Origin: CAWIHA01 sp963835855
GTDB taxonomy: Bacteria > Acidobacteriota > Terriglobia > Bryobacterales > Bryobacteraceae
Assembly: GCA_963835855.1 (NCBI GenBank)
Contig: CAWIHA010000028.1
Coordinates: 1 to 64,000, forward strand
Direction: 5' to 3'
Length of the DNA: 64,000 nt
Position numbers and translations under genes: made by a program. How positions within the stretch are numbered: the stretch's first letter is position 1; each line of letters opens with the position of its first letter. Positions 55,737 through 63,500 of the stretch are shown in pieces. Under the pieces are notes generated by a model. It did not search any database, was not told the origin of the DNA, and saw nothing but the letters and a program-made list of their open reading frames with translations.

Positions 55737-56554
55737 ATGTCTAGGCTACGCTTCGAGATTCAGGGCGATCCGAACTGCATCTCTCTGCCTGTATATTCTT
55801 CTGCCACCGCGCGGGTGGTTCAAATCCTCCGAGAGTTAGATGAGGCCATCTCTGGAAAAGCTGGTGTCTCTCTGAACTGGTATGTATCTGACCTCTCCAA
55901 GAACGGAAATCTGTCCATGGAGGTAGAGTCTCGCCTAAAGCCCCCTGCAAGGAACCAAAAGAGGCCGAGACCTGACGTGTCCGATCCGGTGGCCGAATCC
56001 TTCATAACGACTTTCGAGAACATCCAAGACAGGGGCATCAGTCCCCCATATCTTTCCGAATACGGTCTAGAAAAACTTCAGGCCATGATAGCTCTACTGC
56101 ATAAGAATGGCGCGAAGGGGTTTATCGCAGCCGCAATCGAACCACATCATAGGTCCATTTCCGTAAACGAGAAGGCGGCCACAACGCTTAGGCAGCTACT
56201 TCCTCCTACGAAACAGTTTGAAGGTAGCGTAGAGGGAAGACTGGAAACGGTGTCTATACATGGGCAGAAGAAGTTCATAATTTATCATGCAATCACCCAC
56301 AAGGCCGTGACATGCACAATTGAGACAGACGAGGATCTTGAATTAGCAAAACCGCCTTGGGTCGGAAGGTGATAGCTTTCGGCCTTATCTCTATCAACGT
56401 GAAAAATGAACCGCTAAAGGTGAGCGTGGGGTCCATCCGCGTTCTCGGGGAGGGGAAGCGCCTTCCCTTAGCCTCTGAACTGACCGGCTCTGACCCGGAA
56501 TTCACTGGGGATTTGAGCACCGACGAATATATTCGGAGCATACGGCGTGGCTGA
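55737..56554 (+). pseudogene. Unknown island protein, one frameshift
   Basis: Strong ribosome-binding site AAGGAGG 7 nt before the ATG at 55737. First frame: RLRFEIQGDPNCISLPVYSS, PDVSDPVAESFITTFENI, KAATTLRQLLPPTKQFEGSV, to 56372. Second frame continues with ALGRKVIAFGLISINVKNE, VGSIRVLGEGKRLPLASELT, to a TGA at 56554. One missing A in the run at about 56349-56353 explains the break. Repaired length about 272 residues. No domain recognised. Its end overlaps the PIN gene by 8 nt, so it is a candidate antitoxin or partner, but it is far larger than typical VapB proteins. Confidence 0.65.
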
Positions 56555-57218
56555 CTTTTACAAGAAGCCATATCTCGATTCCGGGGTATTTATCGCTTGG
56601 ATAAAGGGTGAAAAAATCACTCGCAAGGATGCAAGCGGAGTAGAGGAGATTATTGATCGGGGCAAAATCGGTGAGCACATTCTAACGCTTGCGGAGAAGC
56701 AGTTGTTTCCGATCATCATTTCTGCCCTTACTATTGCCGAGGTCCACAAGAAGAAGAACATGCCGAAGCTGGACAAGGACGAAAACCAAAACATCCTGGG
56801 TTACTTCGAGCACGATTTTGTGAGTCCAGTAGTAGTGGATCGATCTATTGGCGAGGAGGCGAATAGGCTATGCTGAAAGTATGAGGCCGAAGGGCTTTCG
56901 CCTAACGATGCAATACATTTGGCTTGTGCAAAGAGGGCCGGGTGTGATGTGCTCCTCTCTTGGGATGGCGTACTGAACGCGATCAAAGAATCAGACGTAA
57001 AAACTGAAGAGCCGAAGATGCTGGAAGAGCCAAAACCACCAGCATCGCAGATACCTATGTTCCCTGAGGCAATTAAAAATGAGACGGAAACGCAGTCGGC
57101 AACCGTTAACGCTAGCTCCGCTGAGCTTCGAGGAAGCGGTCACGGACATCCTGAAGGTCAAGCCAGCGCCGAAGCTGACTCGCGCGGTGGTGGGGGATGT
57201 GAGCAAGCCAAGAAATAA
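56547..57218 (+). pseudogene. PIN-domain protein with a premature in-frame TGA
   Basis: GTG start at 56547 overlaps the upstream gene. PIN features: YLDSGVFIAWIKGE (first Asp), ALTIAEVHKKK (Glu), then, after a TGA at 56874-56876, SPNDAIHLACAKRAGCDVLL and SWDG (later Asp residues) in the same frame. The expected codon is CGA (Arg), so a single C-to-T change explains the stop. Beyond the PIN domain the frame has a Pro/Glu-rich tail to 57218. Intact PIN proteins of this kind are RNases, often toxins. The stop removes two catalytic acids, so it is probably inactive. Confidence 0.75.
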
Positions 57219-57279
57219 AAAGGGCCGGACGACGACAGGCGTTCAAAGCCTAAAACCATCCGACCCTTCGGAACTGTAA
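57079..57279 (+). CDS. Small protein overlapping the PIN gene tail (66 aa)
   Basis: The ATG at 57079 lies within the PIN tail in another frame. The core PLSFEEAVTDILKVKPAPK is a short conserved-looking amphipathic segment; similar short ORFs often follow PIN or toxin-like genes. The tail KPRNKKGRTTTGVQ is basic. Function unknown. The preceding MRRKRSRQP may be part of the protein or a spurious extension. Confidence 0.5.
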   Translation: MRRKRSRQPLTLAPLSFEEAVTDILKVKPAPKLTRAVVGDVSKPRNKKGRTTTGVQSLKPSDPSEL

Positions 57280-57414
57280 CGTTCCTCCAGTGGAGATCGT
57301 CCTGCGGGACTCGCCCCAGGCTACCTCAGCTGGAGTCGATACACGTTTCTGGCATCTTTAGGATGCCACGGCCGACTGGTTGTGTCAATAGGGAAAGAAC
57401 GTAGTACGATCCGA

Positions 57415-57489
57415 TACCCCCGGTGGGGCTTGAACCCACGACCTCGTGTTTCGCCAGAAACGTGCTCTATCCAGCTGAGCTACGGGGGC
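57415..57489 (-). tRNA. tRNA (Arg-like body) with irregular anticodon arm
   Basis: Minus strand: acceptor GCCCCCG/CGGGGGT plus A, D-arm GCTC/GAGC with AGCTGGATA loop and T-arm GTGGG/CCCAC with TTCAAGC loop are all perfect. The anticodon arm CGTTTCTGGCGAAACACG does not give a 5-bp stem with a 7-nt loop: best fit is an 8-nt loop with one mismatch. The anticodon cannot be assigned. CCA is not encoded. It may be a decayed or integration-altered tRNA, or carry a 1-nt error. Confidence 0.65.
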
Positions 57490-57705
57490 AACCTAATGAT
57501 ACCCGAGCAGCGCCGGGCCTGTCAAGCCCTAAGTTTCTGATAACAAAAATGTTACGTGAATTTTTGTTGTGCTGCTCGGGAACTTTTTTCGCAACCAGAT
57601 TCTCACGCGGCGAAAAACCCGAGCCCCAAACTTAGATGCGGATTCCGGCCTCCACTTTGCAGTACGGATCTGGGTTTGTCAAGTACACAATCCCGCATTT
57701 TTCCC

Positions 57706-57734
57706 TTGCACTTGGATAAGGAAAGTCTTATAGT
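57706..57734 (+). promoter_or_regulatory. Strong sigma-70-like promoter of a small RNA
   Basis: -35 TTGCAC (57706-57711), exact 17-nt spacer, -10 TATAGT (57729-57734). Expected start point near 57741. No open reading frame starts downstream, but a terminator does follow at 57837. Confidence 0.7.
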
Positions 57735-57740
57735 CTGTCG

Positions 57741-57869
57741 TGTAGGAAGTCCGGGGAGGAGGCGTCCCATGCTTGGGTCGCGCCTGGCTCCTAAGACTCC
57801 CAACGATTACACCACTCAGAGCAGGGGTGTTCGTTGGAGGGCAGAACTCGTTGGCCTGCCCTCTTTTTT
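57741..57869 (+). ncRNA. Predicted structured small RNA of about 129 nt with its own terminator
   Basis: It lies between the promoter at 57706-57734 and a rho-independent terminator (GAGGGCAG/CTGCCCTC stem at 57837-57863, then six Ts). The interior folds into a long hairpin (GGAGGAGGCG with CGCCTGGCTCC, closed by GGAAGTC/GACTCC) and a second stem CCCAACGA...ACACC/GGGGTGTTCGTTGG that partly competes with the terminator. No ribosome-binding site or sensible ORF. The size would allow a regulatory RNA (6S-like or a lineage-specific Acidobacteriota RNA); no signature of SRP RNA or tmRNA was seen. Family not identified. Confidence 0.6.
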
Positions 57870-58214
57870 GCCGGCCCGCCGCCCAATTAGCGCTTACAAC
57901 TGCCACTGCTCCCCAAGGTGTAAACCAGCAGCGCAAGCACCATCAGTATCACCGGCACGTACATGCGGCTACGCTGATGCGCAAAGGGAGTGAACCGTTT
58001 CGCGGCGCGTGACACGTGGCGCAGATTTGCCGAGCGCAGCGGAGCAAGGGGGCGATTCCTCGCATCCGCGTGTTATTATGAGGCTTCCAATCGCAACAGC
58101 CGCCCGGACTGCGCCAGCTTTCGGCCCCCGGCCGGGCAGCGCAGTCGCTAGTGTAGTGCGGCGCAGGTAACAGACCAGCGGGGTGGCTCCCTGGAGAGGA
58201 AAGAGAACGTCCAC

Positions 58215-58448
58215 TTGGATACCGCGGAGTTCCAGAAACTCGTAACCGAAGCCGGCGTGCAGGCGCTGAACCGGCCGCCCGCTTTGCCGCAATCGCCCCA
58301 GGCAGCCCGCATCGCACGGCTTGGGGACCCGCGCGCGATCGCGCGGCGCATCGATCACATCCGCACGCTCGCGGACCTGGGGCGCATAGTCAGGGCCGGC
58401 GCGACGCGCATCAGCGCGGGCGCACAAATTCTCGAGGCGGCGCACTGA
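58215..58448 (+). CDS. Small unknown protein preceding the SpoIIE phosphatase (77 aa)
   Basis: A TTG start at 58215 with AGAGGAAAGAG about 15 nt upstream. Sequence TAEFQKLVTEAGVQALNRPP, then Arg/Ala-rich helix-like segments. Its stop overlaps the ATG of the phosphatase (TGATG), which suggests translational coupling and a possible regulatory partner role. No domain recognised. Confidence 0.55.
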   Translation: MDTAEFQKLVTEAGVQALNRPPALPQSPQAARIARLGDPRAIARRIDHIRTLADLGRIVRAGATRISAGAQILEAAH

Positions 58449-60202
58449 TGCCCGCGGCTGGCGCCAGGGCGGTCCGCTTCCGGCGGCGATCCGAGCTACT
58501 CGATTTCCTGCTCGAAGTCTCCGCCGCAACCACAGAAGCGCTCACCGACCTTGACCGCCTGCTCGCCAACGTCGCGGAGATCGTCCACAAGGTTGCACCC
58601 TACGACGTGTTCGCGATCCTGTTTTACAACGAGAGGCAAAAGGAGCTTCGAATCCGGCACGCGATCGGACATCGCGAGGAGGTCGTCAAGCGGCTCGTGG
58701 TCCGCCTTGGAGAAGGCCTGACCGGGACTGCGGCGGCCACGCGCGAGCCGATCCTGGTTGGCGATGTCCGCAAAGATCCGCGCTACCTCAACGCGGTCGA
58801 TGCCGTGCGGAGCGAGCTGGCCGTACCGATGCTGGCGCGCGGCCGCCTGGTCGGCGTGATCGACCTCGAATCGACGCGCGCTAACGCATACAACGAGTAC
58901 GATCGTATGCTGCTGCGCGTCATCGCCGCCCGGGTCGCAGTCACGATCGACAACGCGCGCCTGTTCCGGCGTGTGGACCGCCAGCACCGCACGCTCAAAA
59001 TCCTGTCGCACCTTTCGCAAGAGTTCTCGTCGATCCTGGACTTGAACGAGTTGCTGACGCATATCGCCGCGGCCGTCAATACCCTGATCCAGTACGACGC
59101 GTTCAGCATCCTGCTGGTCGATCGGGAGCAGAAGTGCCTCCGTCACCGCTTCAGCATCCGCTACGACCAGCGCGTGGACCTGGACAATCTTCCCCTCGGG
59201 ATGGGAATCACCGGCGCGGCGGCGGAGAGCCGCGAGGTCGTCCGGTCGGATAACACGCTTGCTGACCGGCGCTACATTCCCTCGCACCCGGGCGTCCGCT
59301 CGGAAGTCGCCGTGCCGCTCATCGTGCATGACAACGTTGTCGGCGTCATGGACCTCGAGAGCGATCACTTCGCCTGGTTCACCGACGACCACGTGCGCAT
59401 GCTGTCGCTGCTGGCCCCGCAGATTGCCAGCTCGGTCGAGAACGCGCGCCTGTACGAGGCGATCGCCGAGCGCGAGCGGCGCATTGAAGACGACCTGGAG
59501 GCCGCGCGCGAGCTGCAAGCGGCGCTGCTGCCGGCTGAGGCCCCGGAGATCGCTGGCCTGGAGGTCGCGATCGGGTGCCGCCCGGCGCGCATCGTTGGCG
59601 GAGACCTGTACGATTTTTTCGAGTACAGCCCAGGGGCGGCGCTCATCGCAGTGGGCGACGTGAGCGGGAAGGGCGTCGCCGCGGCGCTCTATGGAGCGCT
59701 GGCGGGCGGCCTGCTGCGCACGCTGATCCCGCGGCGGCGCGGTCCCGCGCTGCTGCTGAAAACGCTCAACCAGGCGCTGCTCGAGCGCAAAGTGGACGCC
59801 CGCTACATCGCGTTGCTCGTCTTGTTATGGGATGCGGCGACGCGCCAGTTCACGATGGCGAACGCCGGAGCGCCCGCGCCGATGGTCTGCCGCCGCGGCC
59901 ACGTACTGCACCCCCGCGTCGAGGGCATCCCGCTCGGCCTGCTGCCGGACCGTGAGTATGAGGAGCTCTCATTTCAGACCGAGCCCGGCGACCTGATCGT
60001 GCTTTACTCCGATGGCCTTACCGATCAGCTCAACCCCGCCGGAGAGCAATACGGACGCGGACGCCTGGTCGACTCACTCGTAAGGTTCTGCGACGGCTCC
60101 AGCAAGTCCGTCGTCGACGGCGTCTTCGCCGGCCTGGACGAGTTCACGGAATTTGGCCCGGCTTTCGACGATCAAACGCTCGTGATCATAAAGGTGATCT
60201 GA
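58448..60202 (+). CDS. GAF-GAF-SpoIIE (PP2C-type) serine phosphatase, RsbU-like
   Basis: 584 residues. GAF 1 about 20-165 (VAPYDVFAILFYNERQKELR; LAVPMLARGRLVGVIDLEST), GAF 2 about 190-335 (YDAFSILLVDREQ; VAVPLIVHDNVVGVMDLESD), a coiled-coil linker (ERERRIEDDLEAARELQAAL) and the SpoIIE domain about 360-584: PARIVGGDLYDFFEY, IAVGDVSGKGVAAALYGAL (metal-binding Asp), VLYSDGLTDQLNP and FDDQTLVIIKV. It dephosphorylates an anti-anti-sigma-type target in response to GAF signals. Coupled to lysA (TGATG overlap), an odd but close pairing. Confidence 0.93.
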   Translation: MPAAGARAVRFRRRSELLDFLLEVSAATTEALTDLDRLLANVAEIVHKVAPYDVFAILFYNERQKELRIRHAIGHREEVVKRLVVRLGEGLTGTAAATREPILVGDVRKDPRYLNAVDAVRSELAVPMLARGRLVGVIDLESTRANAYNEYDRMLLRVIAARVAVTIDNARLFRRVDRQHRTLKILSHLSQEFSSILDLNELLTHIAAAVNTLIQYDAFSILLVDREQKCLRHRFSIRYDQRVDLDNLPLGMGITGAAAESREVVRSDNTLADRRYIPSHPGVRSEVAVPLIVHDNVVGVMDLESDHFAWFTDDHVRMLSLLAPQIASSVENARLYEAIAERERRIEDDLEAARELQAALLPAEAPEIAGLEVAIGCRPARIVGGDLYDFFEYSPGAALIAVGDVSGKGVAAALYGALAGGLLRTLIPRRRGPALLLKTLNQALLERKVDARYIALLVLLWDAATRQFTMANAGAPAPMVCRRGHVLHPRVEGIPLGLLPDREYEELSFQTEPGDLIVLYSDGLTDQLNPAGEQYGRGRLVDSLVRFCDGSSKSVVDGVFAGLDEFTEFGPAFDDQTLVIIKVI

Positions 60203-61449
60203 TGCCGGCACAATGGTTTCATTACGAAGGCGACGCGCTCTACTGCGAACAGGCGCCCGTAACTGCCATCGCGGAAGGTGTGGGAACACCGTGTTATCTC
60301 TATTCGAGCGCTGCCATCCTGGACGCCTATCGCGCCTACGATGAGGGACTCGCAGGCGCGCCGCACCGGATGTGCTACTCCGTTAAAGCCAACTCCAATC
60401 TGGCCGTGCTGGCGCTTCTGGCGAAGGCCGGCGCGGGCTTCGATATTGTTTCGGGCGGAGAGCTGTTCCGCGTGATCCAGGCCGGCGGAGATCCCGCGAG
60501 CGCCGTCTTTTCGGGCGTGGGCAAGACCGCCGGCGAGATCGAATATACGCTGGCGCAGGGCGTTCGTGTCTTCAACTGCGAATCCGAGGCCGAGCTGGCG
60601 CTGCTCGACGCGCTCGCCGCGCGGCGCCGCGTCACAGCGCACGCGGCCATCCGGGTCAACCCGGACGTAGGCGGCGCGACGCACCCCTATATATCGACCG
60701 GCCTACGCGAGCACAAGTTCGGCATCGATATCGCGGAAGTCGAGCCGGTTTATGACCGGGCGCGCGCATTCGCGAATATCGCGCTGGACGGCGTGAGCTG
60801 CCACATCGGCTCGCAGCTCGATGCCGCCACACTCCTCGAAGCGCTCGATACAGTGCTTGCGCTGGTCGGCCGCCTGCGCGCGCGCACACACCAGATTACC
60901 GGGATCGACCTCGGCGGCGGATTAGGCGTTCCATACAAGCCTTCCGAGCCGCCGCTGGACATCCGCCACTTTGCCGCGCAAGTGCGGGAAAGAGTCAGGG
61001 ATAAGGGGGTCGTCATCACGCTCGAGCCTGGCCGGTCGATTGTGGCTGAAGCGGGCGTGCTCGTCACGCGCGTGCTGTATCGCAAGCACAACGGTGGCAA
61101 GGAATTCGTCATCGTGGATGCTGGCATGAATGATCTCATCCGCCCAGCCCTCTACCGCTCGCACCATGAGATCGTGCCCGTGCGCAAGAATACCCGTGGA
61201 ACGATCATCGCGGACGTGGTCGGCCCGGTTTGCGAAACCGGCGACTTTCTGGCGCGCCATCGCGAGGCGCCCGAAGTGCTACCCGGCGACTTGCTCGCGG
61301 TCGCAACCGCGGGCGCGTACGGGTTCGCCGCCGCCTCCAATTACAACTCGCGCGCGCGCCCGCCGGAGGTCCTGGTCGAGGGCGATCGCTGGCGGATTGT
61401 CCGCCGCCGCGAATCGTTCGAAGACCTGGTGCGCGGCGAGCAGGTCTGA
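60202..61449 (+). CDS. lysA: Diaminopimelate decarboxylase
   Basis: 415 residues, standard length. PLP-lysine in RMCYSVKANSNLAVLALLA, GAGFDIVSGGEL, the HIGSQ motif in CHIGSQLDAATLL, GGGLGVPYKP (phosphate-binding), LEPGRSIVAEAGVLVT, GPVCETGDFLA (the catalytic Cys-Glu pair from the neighbouring subunit) and AYGFAAASNYNSRARPPEVL. It converts meso-diaminopimelate to lysine, the last step of lysine synthesis. It starts inside the stop of the phosphatase gene. Confidence 0.97.
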   Translation: MPAQWFHYEGDALYCEQAPVTAIAEGVGTPCYLYSSAAILDAYRAYDEGLAGAPHRMCYSVKANSNLAVLALLAKAGAGFDIVSGGELFRVIQAGGDPASAVFSGVGKTAGEIEYTLAQGVRVFNCESEAELALLDALAARRRVTAHAAIRVNPDVGGATHPYISTGLREHKFGIDIAEVEPVYDRARAFANIALDGVSCHIGSQLDAATLLEALDTVLALVGRLRARTHQITGIDLGGGLGVPYKPSEPPLDIRHFAAQVRERVRDKGVVITLEPGRSIVAEAGVLVTRVLYRKHNGGKEFVIVDAGMNDLIRPALYRSHHEIVPVRKNTRGTIIADVVGPVCETGDFLARHREAPEVLPGDLLAVATAGAYGFAAASNYNSRARPPEVLVEGDRWRIVRRRESFEDLVRGEQV

Positions 61450-61514
61450 GCGCCGCGGGTTATTTCTCCGTTGCGTCCAAGAATTGGGAAATTCGAACGC
61501 CTATTGCCACAGCG

Positions 61515-62132
61515 CTAGCGCCGGATACTCTCGCGCCCGATCACGTATGTGACTAACTGCGCAAGATTTCGCACCCCGAGCTTTTGCATGATGCAGGATC
61601 TGTGAAATTCAATGGTTTTCACAGACACATTCAGGCTTGCGGCGACCTGTTTGGTGGATTGACCTTCGGCAACCAATAGCAGCACCTCGCGTTGCCGGGG
61701 CGTCAAGCCATTCTCGAGTGTTCCGTTCTTTGCCAGCGGTCTCCCCGCCAGCGGTGTGACGTATGTGCGTCCGCCGAGTACTTCGCGGATCGCCGTGGTG
61801 AGTTCGGACGGGGCCGACCGCATCAGCACATAGCCGGCGGCTCCCGCCTGCAGCGCCTCGGTCACGCAGTCCGCGTCGGTTTGCATGTTGACGAAAAGGA
61901 TCTTCAGTTTTGGCAGGAGTTTCGTCAGCCGGCGCACAACGTCAATCCCGTTCCGCAAAGGCGCCGATACAGCGAGCAGGACTAGGTGGGGCTGGAGTTC
62001 CCGGGCGGCTTTCATTAAGGCGCAGCCGCCTTGGACCGTGCCAATCACCTCGAATTTGTGCTCGAGCAGCTTTTTGAGACCGGCAACGGCCAGAGCTTGA
62101 TCGTCGGCTATCAGCAGGCGTGCGCGCCTCAC
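61515..62132 (-). CDS. NarL/FixJ-type regulator with a degenerate receiver domain
   Basis: 205 residues from a GTG at 62132 (VRRARLLIADDQALAV); the frame extends to 62225 without receiver homology. The acidic pair DD is present, but the phospho-acceptor position reads LLAVSAPLRNGID, with Ala in place of Asp, and the usual Lys is altered in GYVLMRSAPSEL. The LuxR HTH is intact: GLTPRQREVLLLVAEGQSTK and FHRSCIMQKLGVRNLAQLV. It should bind DNA without classical phosphorylation. No kinase adjacent. A palindrome 420 bp upstream may be its site. Confidence 0.85.
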   Translation of the reverse strand: MRRARLLIADDQALAVAGLKKLLEHKFEVIGTVQGGCALMKAARELQPHLVLLAVSAPLRNGIDVVRRLTKLLPKLKILFVNMQTDADCVTEALQAGAAGYVLMRSAPSELTTAIREVLGGRTYVTPLAGRPLAKNGTLENGLTPRQREVLLLVAEGQSTKQVAASLNVSVKTIEFHRSCIMQKLGVRNLAQLVTYVIGRESIRR

Positions 62133-62633
62133 AACGCCTCCGGAATTAGAAATCGAGCTCTTAGGAACACGCACAGGGAGTTTGCACACCACAAGGATCG
62201 GCCGGTATGAAAACTGCTTGCGCACCCGCGCGCCCTTGAAGAGCGGGGTTCCAAGGAGAAGAATCGGCTCGGGCGCTTCTTGGAGCCGGCCACGTCCTCA
62301 CACCTCCCGATGGGGGCACGCTATGTTAACCACGATTTCCGCTCTGGCTTCCTGAGCCCCCAATTATACTTCCAATCACCCACTTTTACGAGCTTTTCAT
62401 CGCTTTCCCCTCCTGAGTGACTCCGGCGGCCCACGCGGCTCTGCCCCCTCTGGTGATAACAAAACCAGGAAGTATCTCATTTCACGCGACTTCTCTACGA
62501 TTAATGGAAAAGGCCCACCGCAATCCCTCGAACAAAGTTTCAATTCCCAAAACTAGGGTTTTCCCTAGTTGCTTTGCGGGGGGCGCACTCGTACACTAAC
62601 CTCGTACTATTCCTCCAAACTGGGAACAATCTC
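62133..62633. other. 500-bp divergent intergenic region
   Basis: Between the NarL-like gene (minus) and the receiver-pair operon (plus). The only feature I can support is the palindrome at 62551-62570. Frames here are short and not protein-like. Confidence 0.5.
62551..62570. promoter_or_regulatory. Perfect 8-bp inverted repeat AACTAGGG-TTTT-CCCTAGTT
   Basis: The arms are fully complementary with a 4-bp centre; 64 bp upstream of the ATG at 62634. Size and symmetry suit a dimeric LuxR/NarL-type binding site; it lacks the T-run of a terminator on either strand. Confidence 0.6.
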
Positions 62634-63095
62634 ATGTGGGCGCGAGTAGACAAACGCCTATGCGAGCCGGAGGACAGCGCCACGTTGCTAATTGCGAGCG
62701 AACAGGATGCTGAGCACGCCGCGCTCGATAATATCTTCGACGGCTCGGAGTGGCGTCTGTGCCACGTGGGAACGCGCGACCAAGTCCTCGCGATCATTCG
62801 CCGCCGCAAAGTCCCGGTCGTTATCTGTGCGCGTGACTTGCCGGATGGCGGCTGGAAGGCGGTAGTGAGCGAAGTGACGGCTGTGTCGAGCGCAACGAGT
62901 CTCATCGTGTGCTCGCGCCCCACGGATGAGCATTTGCGGCCAGAAGTGCTGAGGCTAGGCGGCTTCGACGTGCTGCCAACCCCCTTTGAAACAGCGGAAG
63001 TCTTCCGAGTGACCCGCCTGGGGTGGCATTCTTGGCAACGTCGCTGCGAATGCCACGCAAAATGGTGTGCCGCTCCCTGGATGCCACAATTATGA
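62634..63095 (+). CDS. Receiver-like regulatory protein, stand-alone (153 aa)
   Basis: Begins MWARVDKRLC; then SATLLIASEQDAEHAALDNI, the beta-3 end VPVVICARDLPDGGWKAVV with Asp at the phospho-acceptor position, SLIVCSRPTDEHL and GGFDVLPTPFETAEVFRV, together a receiver fold with an unusual, less acidic first loop (SEQD instead of DD). A basic Cys-containing tail (SWQRRCECHAKWC) follows. No output domain. Its stop overlaps the next ATG (ATGA), so the two receiver proteins are made together. Confidence 0.75.
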   Translation: MWARVDKRLCEPEDSATLLIASEQDAEHAALDNIFDGSEWRLCHVGTRDQVLAIIRRRKVPVVICARDLPDGGWKAVVSEVTAVSSATSLIVCSRPTDEHLRPEVLRLGGFDVLPTPFETAEVFRVTRLGWHSWQRRCECHAKWCAAPWMPQL

Positions 63096-63475
63096 TACGC
63101 GTCCTGGTGGTCGATGACGAAGACAACCTCAGGCGTATGATCTGCCGCGCGCTCCGCCAGGACGGGTTCCAGGTATATGAAGCGTCCTCCGCCGCCGACG
63201 CATTGCGTATCGCAACCGGGCGCGCTGGGCAGATTGAGCTACTCCTTACCGATGTGTGCATGCCAGGCATGAACGGCCTGGAACTCGCCGATGGGCTTAA
63301 GCGGACGTATCCGGGCATCCAGGTGCTATACATGACCGGCTGCGCCGACGCGGCGGTGGAAGCCGACGCGCCCTTACTGCGGAAACCGTTTCACTTGGAA
63401 ACGCTCCACCGCGAGATCAAGCGCGTGCTCGGCGCGCCGCAGGGCGCACACTTTCGAGAGTGCTCCGGCATGTGA
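63092..63475 (+). CDS. Stand-alone response regulator receiver protein (127 aa)
   Basis: ATG at 63092, ATGA overlap with the preceding gene. Canonical receiver: IRVLVVDDEDNLRRMICRAL, phospho-acceptor in IELLLTDVCMPGMNGLELAD, VLYMTGCADAAV and PLLRKPFHLETLHREIKRVL with the conserved Lys-Pro. There is no DNA-binding domain, so it acts in a phosphorelay or by protein contact. Partner kinase not in the window. Confidence 0.9.
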   Translation: MIRVLVVDDEDNLRRMICRALRQDGFQVYEASSAADALRIATGRAGQIELLLTDVCMPGMNGLELADGLKRTYPGIQVLYMTGCADAAVEADAPLLRKPFHLETLHREIKRVLGAPQGAHFRECSGM

Positions 63476-63500
63476 CTGGGAGCGCGGGGCAGCCACCGCA

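Noticed and set aside
56874..56876. Selenocysteine at the TGA in the PIN gene
   Set aside because: No SECIS-like hairpin follows and the position is not a catalytic Cys; a CGA-to-TGA mutation is simpler.
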